The notes: generated from the sequence alone by a model not told the origin. Shown: positions 30,889-41,935, counted from the stretch's first letter. The stretch is 64,000 nucleotides of DNA from Tridacna crocea (GCA_943736015.1 OX031068.1:25366296-25430295); one strand, 5' to 3'. Numbers and translations are program-made.

Positions 30889-32337
30889 TTAGCTCCACTG
30901 GCCGAAGGCCAGCGGGCTTATGCCATGGCCCGGTGTCCGTCGTGCGTCCGTCCGTCCGTCTGTGCGTGCGTCTGTCCGTCCGTGCGTGCGTTAACTTTTA
31001 TTTCAAACATCTTCTTCTCTGAAACTACCCATCCAATTTTGATGAAACTTCACAGAAATGATCCTTCCATGGTCCTCTTCAGAATTCCTTGAAAGAATTT
31101 TATTCCTTCAAAAACTCTGGTTGCCATGGCAACAAAACTGAAAAATATTGAAAATTTTTAAAAATCTTCTTCTCTGAAACCATAAGGCCTAGGGCTACCA
31201 AATTTGGCATGTAGCTTTATCTAGTGGACCTCTACCAAATTCCTTCAAATAATAGCCCTGGGGTCAAAATTGGCCCCGCCCTGGGGGTCACAAGTTTTAT
31301 ATGGGCTTATATAGGGAAAACTTTAAAATCCTTCTGGTACCTAGCCATAGGGCCTAGGGCTACCAAATTTGGCATGTAGCTTTATCTAATAGACCTCTAC
31401 CCAGGGTGCCCAAATGATAGCCCAGAGGTCAAATTTGGCCCGGCCCTGGGGGTCACAAGTTTTATATGGGCTTGTATAGTGAAAACTATAAAAATCTGTT
31501 CGTACCAAGCTATAAGGCCTAGGGCTACTCAATTTTGCATCTAGCTTTATCAAGTGGTTGTCTACCAAAGGTGCCCAAATTGTAGCCCTGGGGTCAAATT
31601 TGGTCCTGTCCTGGGGGTCACAAGTTTTATATGGGCTTATATAGTGAAAACTATAAGAATCTGTTCATACCAAGCCATAAGGCCTAGGGCTACTCTATTT
31701 TGCATCTAGCTTTATCAAGTGGTTGTCTACCAAAGGTGCCCAAATTGTAGCCCTGGGGTCAAATTTGGTCCTGTCCTAGGGGTCACAAGTTTTACATGGG
31801 CTCATATTGGGAATTTTTTAAAAATCTACTTGTACCTAGCCATAAGGCCTAGGGCTACCAAATTTTGCATGTAGCTTTATTTAGTGGGCCTCTACCAAGA
31901 GGGCCCATATTATATCCTTAGGGTCAAGTTTGTCCCCACACCAGTGGTCACAAGTTTTACATGGGCTTGTGTGGTGATAACTTTCTAAGTCATCTTGTTA
32001 CTAACCATAATAAAGACTATGACCACTAAATTTAGCCCTGTCTCATGGGTTTTATGTTTTACAGGGAAAACTTTGAAAATCTTCTTGTTTATAACCACAC
32101 ATTCTAAACCTGTATTATTTGGTATGGTGCTTTATCTTGTAGACTTCCACCAGGATTCAAGTAATTATAGCTTTGTGGTCAAAACTGGATTTGCCCAGGG
32201 GTCACAACTTTTTTGTGGAAAAAAATTGTATGCCTTCAAGTTAGAAACCAGTTGGCCAAATAATGTAATGTTTGGCTTGTAGTGTTTTTACGAATTAGCC
32301 AGTGGAGCGATACAGGGCCATCATGGCCCTCTTGTTT
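30889..32337 (+). mobile_element. Helentron-like element H1, copy 2, complete ends
   Basis: Starts TAGCTCCACTGGCCGAAGG. Ends AGCCAGTGGAGCGATACA, then the hairpin GGGCCATCATGGCCC, then TCTTGTTT. The 5' GCTCCACTGGC and the 3' GCCAGTGGAGC are inverse but lie asymmetrically (at the very 5' end, but about 30 bp inside the 3' end). Between them: a TCCG/TGCG tract and about seven degenerate 165-bp units containing GGCCTAGGGCTACCAAATTT and GGGGTCACAAGTTTTA. The geometry matches Helentron-derived non-autonomous elements. No ORF. Confidence 0.82.
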
Positions 32338-32384
32338 AAAGAGTTGAACCAGATTTTATTGTATTATTCTTTCATTCCTATTTG

Positions 32385-32587
32385 TTAATTATTTACCAAA
32401 CAATCAGCTGTTGTATGAATCTAGGAAGGGGAGAAATGCTGATAACCAGCATTTTCTCCTTTTAGTTCGATATTTTCCTTCTTTTTAAAGACAAATCACA
32501 TCAATTGTGTCACAATTATGTCATTTGTCATCTCCAGACATTATTGATTGTAAGCAGTCTAAAATTTTGTTGTTTGTAAAGAGTTAA
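32385..32587 (+). mobile_element. Family A MITE
   Basis: TTAA both sides; palindrome GAAATGCTGATAACCAGCATTTTC retained, stem base lost. Confidence 0.8.
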
Positions 32588-33190
32588 ATCGCAGTATTGT
32601 TTTCTTCCTTTTTACTGCAGAAAATGTGGATCTCAGGTTGGGTATATTTAATGTTTTCGTCCTACATTGAATATGTCTGACATAGTATACTTTGGCGGTG
32701 TGCGATCTTGCTTATTGACAAATCTAGGGTGACTGTCGTATTATTGGTAGATAAAAATCGAACAGATGAAGTTGGTAGTGTTACTATTTATAAACTGGCA
32801 TGGGGTTTTCCCAGAGAGGAGTCAACTTTATATAACCTGAAGGCGTAGACAGAGTCTATCTAGGTAGGCTGGGCCTGTTATGCTAATTTGTATCTCATGA
32901 ATATCAATTTGTAGATGGTGTTGTGGTAAATTCTCATCGGTCTGTTGAGTGTTTCATAACTGAATAGATGGAAATGTTTTAAAGTTTTGGGTTGTTTTGA
33001 ATGAAGTTCAGGTAGGCTTGTGGTCCAGATAGTTGAAATTCTTGATGTAAATGTGGATTTATATAAGTTTTGAGTTTAAAATTGTGGATGTAAAATTAAT
33101 ACTGTTGATTATAACCTATATGTTGTTGTTTTCTGTAAAATAATGTGTGCTCATGCAGTTATGGATGTATTTGGAGATAGAAGTGTTATG
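32588..33190. other. Unassigned spacer
   Basis: No repeat or exon recognised. Confidence 0.45.
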
Positions 33191-33230
33191 GCAAAGTGGC
33201 GGTCTCTCACTTCAGAGGTCCTGGGTTCAA
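33191..33230 (+). mobile_element. tRNA-like SINE head cut by a MITE
   Basis: GTGGCGGTCTCTCACTTCAGAGG followed by CCTGGGTTCAA; the MITE's right flank continues ATCC, giving a B-box-like GGGTTCAAATCC across the insertion. Confidence 0.4.
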
Positions 33231-33470
33231 CTCATTACCAAACAACAATATTTTAGACTTGTCCAAATCTATAGCATCTGCAGATAACCAAAAAAAAAGA
33301 ACCACCAAAAAAAAAAGAGTGACTGAAAATTTGAAATTTGTTTTGTGAACAGTAGAAAACATTGTGGAAAAAGGAGAAAATGTTACCAGCATTTTCTCCT
33401 TTTCCACAATGTTTTCTAAAGGCTTCTTTCTCAGGATGTCAAAAGTAGTAATTGTTTGGTAATGGTTTAA
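33226..33470 (-). mobile_element. Family A MITE in a B-box-like site
   Basis: The right side is TTAA, the left side now TTCAA. The A-rich insert AACCAAAAAAAAAGAACC enlarges the left block, which produces the longest open frame in the window (132 codons, spurious). Centre shortened to TGTTACCAGC. Confidence 0.83.
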
Positions 33471-33695
33471 ATCCAGTGAGAAGAGAGTCGACCTGTGGAA
33501 CTTCAAACATTGTGAAGCAAGTACTGGTTTGATTTCCAGGAAGCATAGATAGTGATTTAATATAGGTTGTTGAACTTGTTTTAGATGTGATTGGAAGTAT
33601 ATCAAGTTCTTTACTAGAGAATCTTAGGTTTTAAGCCTTAATTATCTGTACTAAAGCACTAATCTACTAAGCACAACTTGAGGAGCTTTTGGGAC

Positions 33696-33750
33696 CAGTG
33701 TAGATTAAGATCAGACTGCACAGAATGTGTTGCTTGATCTTGAATCTATT
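33696..33750. repeat. Short GATCAGACTGCAC palindrome element
   Basis: GTGTAGATTAAGATCAGACTG, CACAGAATGTG, TTGCTTGATCTTGAATCTA. Confidence 0.75.
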
Positions 33751-33825
33751 TTGTTTGATTATGGAAATAATTTTCTCCAAAAAATAACTTTCAAATACCC
33801 ATATTCTATTGTAAGAGCCGTATAA

Positions 33826-33891
33826 TGAGTTGTCATTTGCAAATACTGTCAATTTGGAACTGTCTGGAGTTGTTTTATTTGATTAAGTTGA
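33826..33891 (+). mobile_element. Family A MITE right-end remnant
   Basis: GTTGTCATTTGCAAATACTG, CAATTTGGAACTGTCTGG and TTTTATTTGATTAAG follow the right-half order. Confidence 0.5.
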
Positions 33892-34116
33892 TTAACCCTT
33901 TCCTAAACAAGCCCTGGTTTTTACATGTCTGCAAAATAAGTCTTGAAAATACTGTGGGAAAAGGAGAAATTGCTCTAACGAGCAATTTCTCCTTTTCCCA
34001 CAGTGTTTTCTACCCTTTCTGAAAGCTTTCACTCATTTTCATCAAGTTTAGAATTGTTGTCTGCAAACTCTTTCAGTTTGGAAGAGTCTAAAATTTGTCA
34101 TTTGGGAAAGAGTTAA
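33892..34116 (+). mobile_element. Family C MITE, full length
   Basis: TTAACCCTTTCCTAAACAAG on the left, TTGGGAAAGAGTTAA on the right. Centre GCTCTAACGAGC (one base short of palindromic). Confidence 0.9.
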
Positions 34117-34341
34117 CCCATTACTATACAATACCTACTTACAACGCCCCTGAGAAAGAAGCCTTTAGAAAACATTGTGGGAAAAGGAGAAAATGCTGGT
34201 AACCAGCATTTTCTCCTTTTCCCTCAACGTTTTCTACCCTTCACAAAACAAATTTCAAATTTTCAGTCACTTTTATCTTGTCGTCTGCAAATGCTTTCGA
34301 TTTGGATAAGCCTAAAATATTGTCGTTTGGTGATGAGTTAA
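34113..34341 (+). mobile_element. Family A MITE, full length
   Basis: Abuts the family C copy through one TTAA. Palindrome near-perfect. Confidence 0.92.
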
Positions 34342-34598
34342 GAGATCATACAGACAGTGCTATCATCAGATTTAGAGCAACATGTGGCACATAATTTACT
34401 GCCTATACTGAGTTCTCTTTACCCACACAGTTGAGCACTTTGTATGTATTTTGGCATAAGCAGAAATGACTTAACTGCATTCAGCTTTTTCTTTTGCCAC
34501 ATTGTTTTCACACAAGGTTATGTACCTTCATGCATGTTGATAAGAAAGATAATTATTGTCTGCTGCTGATTTTGTGCAGGAGATAATGACTAACAAGC

Positions 34599-34819
34599 TT
34601 ATCCCTTTACCAGATGACAAAATTTTAGCCTTGTCCAAATATTGAAAGCATTTGCAGATGACCTTTTCAGTGTGGCTCCAATGGTGCAATTTTTCTTTGA
34701 TAGTGAAGAAAGTATTTTTGGAAAAAGTTGGTTACTAGGATTTTTCTCCTTTTCCCACATTTTTATCAAAAAAGCCTTTATCCTAGGGTTGTTAAAAGTG
34801 GGCAATGTGCTGTGAAAGG
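34599..34819 (-). mobile_element. Family A MITE, diverged
   Basis: CCCTTTACCAGATGACAAAATTT at the left; palindrome worn (GGTTACTAGGATTTTTC). Confidence 0.7.
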
Positions 34820-35308
34820 TATGTTTGAACTAAGAATATCTTGTGTAATATCGAACAAAGAAAATGTGTCTGTTACAAGCCATACAGGCTTAGGCAGAGA
34901 TGCATTCATATTTTCAGTTGTTCCTGCAGACAATGAAGGTCAAGATCAGATTGCAGAAACATGAAGCCCAGAGCTTTAGATAGAGGCAGTGATTTTGATT
35001 TCAAAATTGAATATATTATTCTCCACTGAACTCATTGTGTATGGGTACTCATTAGAATTGTCTTATTGAGACAATTCCAATCAGTACACACAACATAATG
35101 GTTTGGAAGAGAAATAAAAGGTTTAGAACGCCATCACTCTCTTATCTGGACCTTGGCATGAAGCCTGATAATTGTTCTATGCATAAGTTACTGAGCCACT
35201 TGATTCTTGTCAAAATGGCCTTGAAGATGCTACATGTAGGTTTGTGTTTATGGCTTGAAAATAATTATAATGATTTATGTAGTTATTAGTGAATATAAAT
35301 GTTAACTG
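34820..35308. other. Spacer with two small inverted repeats
   Basis: A weak GATCAGA-type copy at about 34930-34975, and a separate palindrome at 35044-35087 (GTACTCATTAGAATTGTC with GACAATTCCAATCAGTAC). The latter is echoed at 52671-52716. Confidence 0.45.
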
Positions 35309-35534
35309 TTGAATCCTTTACCAATCAGTCACATGTTCTGATGAAGCTAGAAGGCTTCTGAAACCATCAAGATAAAAGACAAGAGTGGTCGTAACCAGCA
35401 CTTTCTCCTTTTATCGCAATGTTGTCTACCCTTTTATGGACAAATCCAATTCTTTGTCCCTCATTGGTCGACTGCAAATACTGTGAAAATGGCATTTTCA
35501 GTTTATGATTTTGTCCCACAATAAGAAGGTAAAC
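35309..35534 (+). mobile_element. Family A MITE, diverged
   Basis: GAATCCTTTACCAATCAGTC left; palindrome GTCGTAACCAGCACTTTC with mismatches; right end AAGAAGGTAAAC. Confidence 0.65.
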
Positions 35535-35759
35535 CTTTCCAACACATAATCCTGATCATTTTAACAACCTATAGGAAGGGGCTTTTTGAAGACATTTTTG
35601 TAAAATTATGTAATGCTGATTAAATAAGCATTTTGTGCTTTTACTCACAATGTTTTTTACACTCTTTAATACCTTCAGTTCATTTTCTATCAGTTTAATT
35701 GTCTGTAGATACTTTCCGTCTAGACTGGTCTGAAATTTTGTCTAGTGGTAAAGGATTAA
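35530..35759 (+). mobile_element. Family A MITE, diverged, abutting
   Basis: Begins where the previous copy ends (GTAAACCTTTCC); right TTAA. Palindrome reduced (ATGCTGATTAAATAAGCATTTTG). Confidence 0.7.
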
Positions 35760-35916
35760 GCATTACAATAAACAGTGATCTATTGGAAATTTGAAGAGAC
35801 TGGGAACACGAGGGTGAATCTTTCATTGTCGGTGCATAACAGTGATGTGGCATTCCCTACGGCTTTGTATGCCATAGATTTTTGTCTTGCTCAGAAATCA
35901 TATTGAACGTGTGTAA

Positions 35917-36181
35917 TATACAACTGTCACCAATGAAGTGGTATGTCGTGGCCGGAGTGACATAATTATGATCAAACAGATGAAGTGTGGTGCTGATTGG
36001 GAAGCATATGATCCAGCCTCGACTGTTATGTGTAGTGTTTGTATTGAGGAATACACGGGGTATGTAGCCCCAGGGTACGGAACGAATGGATATGCACAGA
36101 CTGGATATAACGGTTATGGATATAACAATAACATGTATACGAATGGATATAACATGGGATATAGCAGAGGTGATTTAACAG
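35917..36181 (+). CDS. Candidate Gly/Tyr/Asn-rich exon, function unknown
   Basis: Open frame of about 88 codons ending at a donor ACAG|GTACAGTAAAG (intron from 36182). The N-terminal part (MKCGADWEAYDPASTVMC SVCIEEYTG) has three Cys. From about 36057 it is a GY repeat stretch (APGYGTNGYAQTGYNGYGYN and a similar tail) typical of prion-like or structural-matrix low-complexity segments. The acceptor is unclear: ATCAAACAG (to 35977), TTATGTGTAG (to 36034) and GTATTGAG (to 36048) are all possible. MITEs lie on both sides but do not overlap. The codons spell GGN/TAY rather than a simple DNA repeat, which argues for selection. Partner exons were not found. Confidence 0.38.
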
Positions 36182-36202
36182 GTACAGTAAAGTTTGTTTG
36201 AT

Positions 36203-36407
36203 ACTAATTCTTTATCACACAATCCGGACTTTTAGCAACCTTGAGAAAGAAGGCCTGTGAAAACATTGTTAATCAGCATTTTCTCCTTTTCCATCATTGT
36301 TTTCTTTCCTTTCAAAAGGCAGTTGTCCTGATTTGTGCAACTTTTATCATCTGCAAAATGCTTACAATTTGGAGAAGTCTAAAACTTTGTTGTGTGGTTA
36401 AGAGTTG
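36203..36407 (+). mobile_element. Family A MITE, one arm deleted
   Basis: GAAAACATTGTT joins AATCAGCATTTTCTCC: most of the left arm is gone. Starts about 20 bp after the candidate donor site. Confidence 0.8.
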
Positions 36408-36683
36408 GCTAATTACCTAAAGAAATATGACTGTATTGTTTACTTAACTTATAGTAAAAGAAGGGCATTGATTGATATATTTAATGGTGATTTAGGCTTT
36501 CAAAGCCATAGCTTTGAAGTATTTCATCAGCTGATATTCATGAAAAATACGCTATGCCTTTAGAGATCCTAACTTAGGATCTCTAGAATGTGAATCCTAC
36601 ACCTTCATAACAGAGCCATACAGGACTCAGTGGCCTTTTAAATACATTTCGCTGCATTAACTTATACCACTGCAAAACAAACA

Positions 36684-36822
36684 TTTTCGGGGTTATACTG
36701 GAATCGGCCTGTCTGTCTGTTTGTCTGTCCCTGTGTCTGTGTACAAATAATTGCCTGTGTCTGTCAAAGCACTGGTGGGGGTATTACGTTGCATTCAGTG
36801 ACAGCTCTATAGTTTCTCCTGT
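36684..36822 (+). mobile_element. TCTG-tract element fragment
   Basis: TTCGGGGTTATACTGGAATC, then a CTGTCTGTCTG tract, GTCAAAGCACTGGTGGGGG and AGTGACAGCTCTATAGTTT. It has the plan of the Helentron-like families (pyrimidine tract near the 5' end, short 3' terminus) but is a separate, truncated family. Confidence 0.4.
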
Positions 36823-36946
36823 ATCATCATTAGCTCAGCTATGTTTCAAAGAAAATGACCAGTTGTTGTCATAGCTATGGCATCAAAGTTGTGATGGTTG
36901 TGTAAAATTTTTTACATTTCATAATATCTCTGTTATTAGTGAAGAA

Positions 36947-37204
36947 CTTCCTCGTATACCCCAGGGTCTCCCTATTTGCTACGCTACATCGACCCCTGGG
37001 ACAATTAATTGAATTTCCCTCGCTTTACCGCTGGCCGAATGCTGGCTTTTCATTGGTTCCATTATCATTTTGTGATGGGCGAGTGGACTGTATGCTATGA
37101 CGTTTCGTATCGATTTTCGGCGGCTGATTCAAAGTTTTATCAGTCAATTGTCCCAGGGTCGATGTAGCATAGCAAATAGGGAGACCCCAGGGTATCCGAG
37201 GATG
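36947..37204. mobile_element. MULE-like TIR element M1, short form
   Basis: Same inverted ends as 19692-20056 without the internal 105-bp duplication. Perfect 9-bp duplication AGTGAAGAA (36938-36946, 37205-37213). The left tip reads CTTCCTCG instead of CATCCTCG. Confidence 0.9.
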
Positions 37205-37486
37205 AGTGAAGAATATTTACTTCAAATGTGGATGAGTTGTTTATTATCGAAAGATAGTAAAGATATTTGTGATACATTTATGTCCCTTGTTCACTTAAAA
37301 TTTAACTTAAAATCTAGCACCCTCAGCTGAGTGTTGACATCCTCTATACTTACACAATTATACCGAACAATAGTCGTTCTATGAGAAAGAAAGAGAATTG
37401 TATTTGTAGAAATCAGGCTTATGACACACCAAGCAAAAATAGTTTGACAAAAGAATGAACAGCTGTTTGACTCTTTTCTTTATTTT

Positions 37487-38758
37487 TATGCTCCCCGAAG
37501 GGCGCGCATATAGTCGCTGCTTCGTCTGTCCGTCCGTCTGTCCGTCCGTCCTTCCGTCCGTCCGTCCGTCCGTCCGTCCGTCCGTCCGTCCGTCCGTCCG
37601 TCCGTCCGAAGCGATTTCTCCACAACCCTTGGACCAAATTGGATGAAACTTCATATATGAACTCCTTGGGGTTATGCGCCGATATACTTTTCCCGGATTT
37701 TCAATTTGACCCCATGCCATGGAAAACAGGGGCTTAATGCAAAATTGCAATTTTTACCCATGTCTCATTCAGTTTTTGTCAGAATATCATGAAACTTCAT
37801 GGTTATATTGTTTATGGAAAGTCCTAGCATATGCCCTTGCTATTTTTAATCTGGGCATTTTTTAAGTTGATGTTCTGTCATGGAAAAAGGGGGCTTCTTG
37901 CAAGATTCCAATTTTTACTAATATTTCATTCAGTTTTGGTCAAAATTTCATTAAATTTCATGGTTATATTGTTTTTTAAGAGTTTCACCATGTGCTCTTG
38001 TTTCTTTATCTATGTGTTTTTCAATTTGACGCTCTGTCATGGAAAAAGGGGGTTTCTTGTAAACTGAAAAAGGGGCCCTAATGCAAAATTGCAATTTTTA
38101 CTAATATCTTGTTCAGTTTTTGTCGACATTTCATGGTTATATCTTGTTTTACAAGTTTCAACATGTGCCCTTTGTTTTTGCAATCTGTGAATTATTAATG
38201 TGCAAATACGTCTTTCCTGCTTTCTCAAATTAAGGCTGCATCACGGAAAAAGGGGACTTCATGGAAAAAATTGTTTTTCACTAGGTTCTCCTTTATCAGT
38301 GCTCAAACCTTTGTGAAATTTCAAATCTGAACTTGTTGGAACGTTGCCCAGGTACCTCTCTTCCTTTTTCTCAATTTCAGGCTGCGTCTCGGAAAAAGGG
38401 GGCTTCATGTAAAAAATTGTTTCATGTAATATTTAATACATGACTGCTCAAAATTTTATGAAATTTTGAATTTTTAATTATTATTAAAAAATGCCACAAA
38501 CCACACACCCGTTGTATTTATTGCAATGATTCAATACTGTCTTATGGGAAAAGGAGGCTTAAAGGGGGCTTATTGGGCTTATTGTCCTCTACAAGTTTAT
38601 GTTGGCTATCTCTAAGATAGTACTTGCCTTTTCACCTCAAATTTTGGGGGGCATAAACAGGTTCTTCTAGGATAAAAGAAGTGAATTTATATAAATTTCT
38701 TATATTTTATGACAAGCACTTGTTCGGGGAGCATAACCCGTCTCTGACGGCTCTTGTT
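37487..38758 (+). mobile_element. Helentron-like element H2, copy 1
   Basis: Starts TATGCTCCCCGAAGGGCG; near the end CTTGTTCGGGGAGCATAA (inverse of the start), then hairpin CCGTCTCTGACGG and CTCTTGTT. A TCCG tract at about 37516-37608 and internal units of about 160 bp (CATGGAAAAAGGGGGCTTC at 37718, 37879, 38038). Translating the TCCG tract gives a Thr-Asp-Gly-Arg repeat frame that is not a gene. Confidence 0.82.
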
Positions 38759-39277
38759 CACTTTGTTTTCCATATGAGTAATGCAGCAGAGGTATTAACA
38801 TGTTTGCATGTTGGGGAAAAGGCCTGTAAAATGTGCTTGAGATTTTAGCTAAATTCTTTTGCAATTAACAATTATTAGTATCGGTAAGTCACTCAAAAGG
38901 AAGGCAGTAATGAATATTCTGTGGAGAGAAAATTTCAATTATACAATACAGACATTTATTTATAAGAGTAAAGAATCATTGCTTTCAGAAAGTAGTATCA
39001 CTTTTGAGTGTCCTTTGGTAAGGCATTGCTTGATCCCACCCTAGAAGTAGAACTGGTAAAACCAAGAGAACATATGAATAATTATATAGAGGGAGTTTCT
39101 GTGATATGCCAGTTACTGAAACACTGTTGAATGGTGCATGGAAAACTAATCAAATGAGCACCATTGCTTTGTGTAATAATGTCATTAGGACAGAATAATG
39201 TCATGGGGACACACAAACATATCATTTGAGTGGAAACATATGTGACATCATTTTGACAGATGTTATTTTTTACAAGC
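38759..39277. other. Unassigned spacer
   Basis: Nothing recognised. Confidence 0.4.
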
Positions 39278-39509
39278 AATACTCTTTACCAAACAAACAG
39301 GGATTTTAACAAACCCTCAAAAGAAGAATTTTGAAAACATTGTAGGAAAAAAGGAAGAAATACTGTTAACCAGCATTCTCTACTTTTTTTTCCACAAAGT
39401 TTTCTTACTTTCTAAATGTATTTCACTTTACAAGTCAAATTTATTTTTAAGTCTGAAAATGATTTTGATTCTGGTAAGTCTAATGTTTTGTCGTGTGGTA
39501 AAAGGTTAA
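39278..39509 (+). mobile_element. Family A MITE, diverged
   Basis: ACTCTTTACCAAACAAACAG left, palindrome with several changes, right TTAA. First of three abutting copies. Confidence 0.75.
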
Positions 39510-39708
39510 CTCTTCACCAAACAACAAAAATTGGATTACCAATTTGAAACATTTGCAGATGACAACATCAGTGTAGCTACACAGATGATTTCTGTCTTTC
39601 CACTATGAAAGGAGAAAAAGAAGGTTACCTGCATATTTCCTTTTACCACTATATTTTTTCAAGAACTTTGTTCTTCAGGGACAAAGGGAAAGTAAAGCCT
39701 AGAGTTAA
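39506..39708 (-). mobile_element. Family A MITE, diverged
   Basis: Shares TTAA with both neighbours; palindrome degraded. Confidence 0.7.
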
Positions 39709-39900
39709 CTCTTTACCACATTTCAGAATTGTTCACTTGATCAGACTGAAGGCACATGTAGACAACAAACTGAAAGAAACTCTAATGGTAATTTCTGTCT
39801 TTGGTAGGGTTGACAACATGGTAGGAAAAGGAGAAATTGCTGGTTTGCAGCATTTTCCCTTTTTCACACAATGATTTTATATGCCTTCTATATAACTTAA
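39705..39900 (-). mobile_element. Family A MITE, diverged
   Basis: TTAACTCTTTACCACATTTC left; palindrome GAAATTGCTGGTTTGCAGC retained in the centre. Confidence 0.7.
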
Positions 39901-40024
39901 TATTGTGAGGACTGTTACCATTGTAGTCAGAAAGAAATGGAATGGCCATTTTCTCCAAGTACAGAACAAAGGGCTATTGCATTTTCAAAGCTTTTTATTC
40001 AGAATATTTAGCAAAGAAATGGAT

Positions 40025-40080
40025 GGTATAGATCCAAGACCAGACTGCACTTTCTTTGTAGTCTGATCTTGATCAACATT
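40025..40080. repeat. Short GATCAGACTGCAC palindrome element
   Basis: TAGATCCAAGACCAGACTGC and GTAGTCTGATCTTGATC around ACTTTCTTT. Confidence 0.72.
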
Positions 40081-40324
40081 GCACCACTAGGTGTTGATTA
40101 TATCAAGGACTAAAGAATGCTTGGCACTGTGAGGTAAAGAGCTTAGGGTTTAGTTCAGTCTAGATGTCGATGATTAAATAAACAAAAAAATTCCTCACTG
40201 ACATTCCAAAAAGAGCAAAAAAAAACCAGTTGCTGTGAATATTCTTTTGCTTTTATGTATAACTTTGTCCCTACAGATAAAAAACTTGACGGGTTCTTTT
40301 CTAAGGTGTCTTCAAAAGTATTTT

Positions 40325-41594
40325 TATGCTCCCCGAAGGGCGAGCATATAGTCGCCGCTTCGTCTGTCCGTCCGTCTGTCCGTCCTTCCATCCGTCCGTC
40401 CTTCCATCCGTCCGTTCTTCCGTCCGTCTCTCCGTCTGTCCGTCCGAAGCCATTTCTCCACAACCCTTGGACCAAATTGGATGAAACTTCATATATGAAC
40501 TCCTTAGGGTAATGCGCTGATATACTTTTCCCGGATTTTCAATTTGACCCCGTGCCATGGAAAAAAGGGGCTTAATGCAAAATTGCAATTTTTACCAATA
40601 TCTCATTCTGTTTTTGTCAGAATATCATGAAACTTCATGGTTATATTGTTTATGGAAAGTTTTAGCATGTGCCCTTGCTATTTTTTATCTGGGCATTTTT
40701 AAGTTGACGTTCTGTCATGGAAAAAGGGGGCTTCTTGCAAAATTCCAATTTTTACTAATATTTCATTCAGTTTTGGTCAAAATTTCATTAAACTTCATGG
40801 TTATATTGTTTTTTCAAAGTTTCACCATGTGCTCTTGTTTCTTATCTATGTGTTTTTTCAATTTGACCCTCTGTCATGGAAAAAGGGGGTTTCTTGTAAA
40901 AAAAAAAAAGGGGCCCTAATGCAAAATTGCAATTTTTACTAATACTTGTTCAGTTTTTATCAACATTTCATGGTTATATCTTGTTTTACAAGTTTCAACA
41001 TGTGCCCTTTGTTTTTGCAATCTATGAATTATTAATACGCAAATACGTCTTTCCTGGTTTCTCAAATTAAGGCTGCATCACGGAAAAAGGGGACTTCATG
41101 GAAAAAATTGTTTTTCACTAGGTTCTCCTTTATCAGTGCTCAAAACTTTGTGAAATTTCAAATCTGAACTTGTTAGAACGTTGCCCAGGTACCTCTCTTC
41201 CTTTTTCTCAATTTCAGGCTGCGTCTTGGAAAAAGGGGGCTGGGGAGCTTCATGTAAAAAATTGTTTCATGTAATATTTAATACATGACTGCTCAAAATT
41301 TTATGAAATTTCGAATTTTGAATTATTATTAAAAAATGCCACAAACCACACACCCATTGTATTTATTGCAATGATCCAATATTGTCTTATGGGAAAAGGG
41401 GGCTTAAAGGGGGCTTATTGTCCTGTACAAGTTTGTGTTGGCTATCTCTAAGATAGTATTTGCCTTTTCACTTCAAATTTTTGGGGGCATGAACAGGTTC
41501 TTCTGGGATAAAAGAAGTAAATTTATATTAGTGTCTTATATTTTATGACAAGCACTTGTTCGGGGAGCATAACCCGTCTCTGACGGCTCTTGTT
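40325..41594 (+). mobile_element. Helentron-like element H2, copy 2
   Basis: Same length and order as 37487-38758, differing only by scattered substitutions, small indels and TCCG tract length. By eye over 93 percent alike. Ends CTCTTGTT. One of the two younger large insertions in the window. Confidence 0.85.
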
Positions 41595-41689
41595 TTAAAT
41601 ATTTTTGTATTGATCGAACCTTTTCTAATTTGATGCTTCCAATTTTACTAGAATGTTTTTAAAGTTGTTCAAGCAATTTATAATCTGAT

Positions 41690-41835
41690 ATAATCCTATG
41701 CCACAGGCCCAAATTTCTCCCAGATGGATGATGGCTTCTAGAAAACATCGTGGAAAAAGGTGAAAATATTGATAACCAGATTTTTTCGTATTTTTTTCAC
41801 AATATTTTCCCTCCATTTACATACTCAAGATACGG
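41690..41835 (+). mobile_element. Family A MITE fragment
   Basis: GCTTCTAGAAAACATCGTGG and a decayed palindrome (ATTGATAACCAGATTTTTTC). Confidence 0.5.
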
Positions 41836-41935
41836 CAGCCTTCACTGTGATATGATTAATTTTCTCTTGAAAGCAGAGTACAAACGCTATTTTCATCAAT
41901 CATGATTGAGGCAACATCTGATTTGTTTTCTGAAA

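Larger units (their letters stand above)
30448..32347 (-). mobile_element. Old family A MITE split by a MITE and a Helentron-like element
   Basis: Left piece 30448-30490 (CACTTTACCGCGCAAC). Middle piece about 30765-30888, with GCTGGTTACGGGC and a pairing arm, up to GGTTCGGATTTG. Terminal piece AAAGAGTTGA at 32338-32347, after the H1 element. The flanks of H1 thus rebuild one MITE right end. Confidence 0.7.

Noticed and set aside
30742-31092. 116-codon frame with signal-like Cys-rich stretch
   Set aside because: It joins a MITE arm to the 5' end of H1; no independent coding evidence.
33207-33605. Longest open frame (132 codons, minus)
   Set aside because: It lies over a family A MITE and its SINE host; the same peptide pieces (ENIVGKGENAGNQHFLLFPQ type) recur in dozens of MITE copies.
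37379-37750. Thr-Asp-Gly-Arg repeat protein (also at 40155-40588)
   Set aside because: It is the translation of the TCCG microsatellite in H2 elements.
40557-40919. 120-codon plus frame
   Set aside because: It runs through two internal tandem units of H2; not maintained in the copy at 37487.
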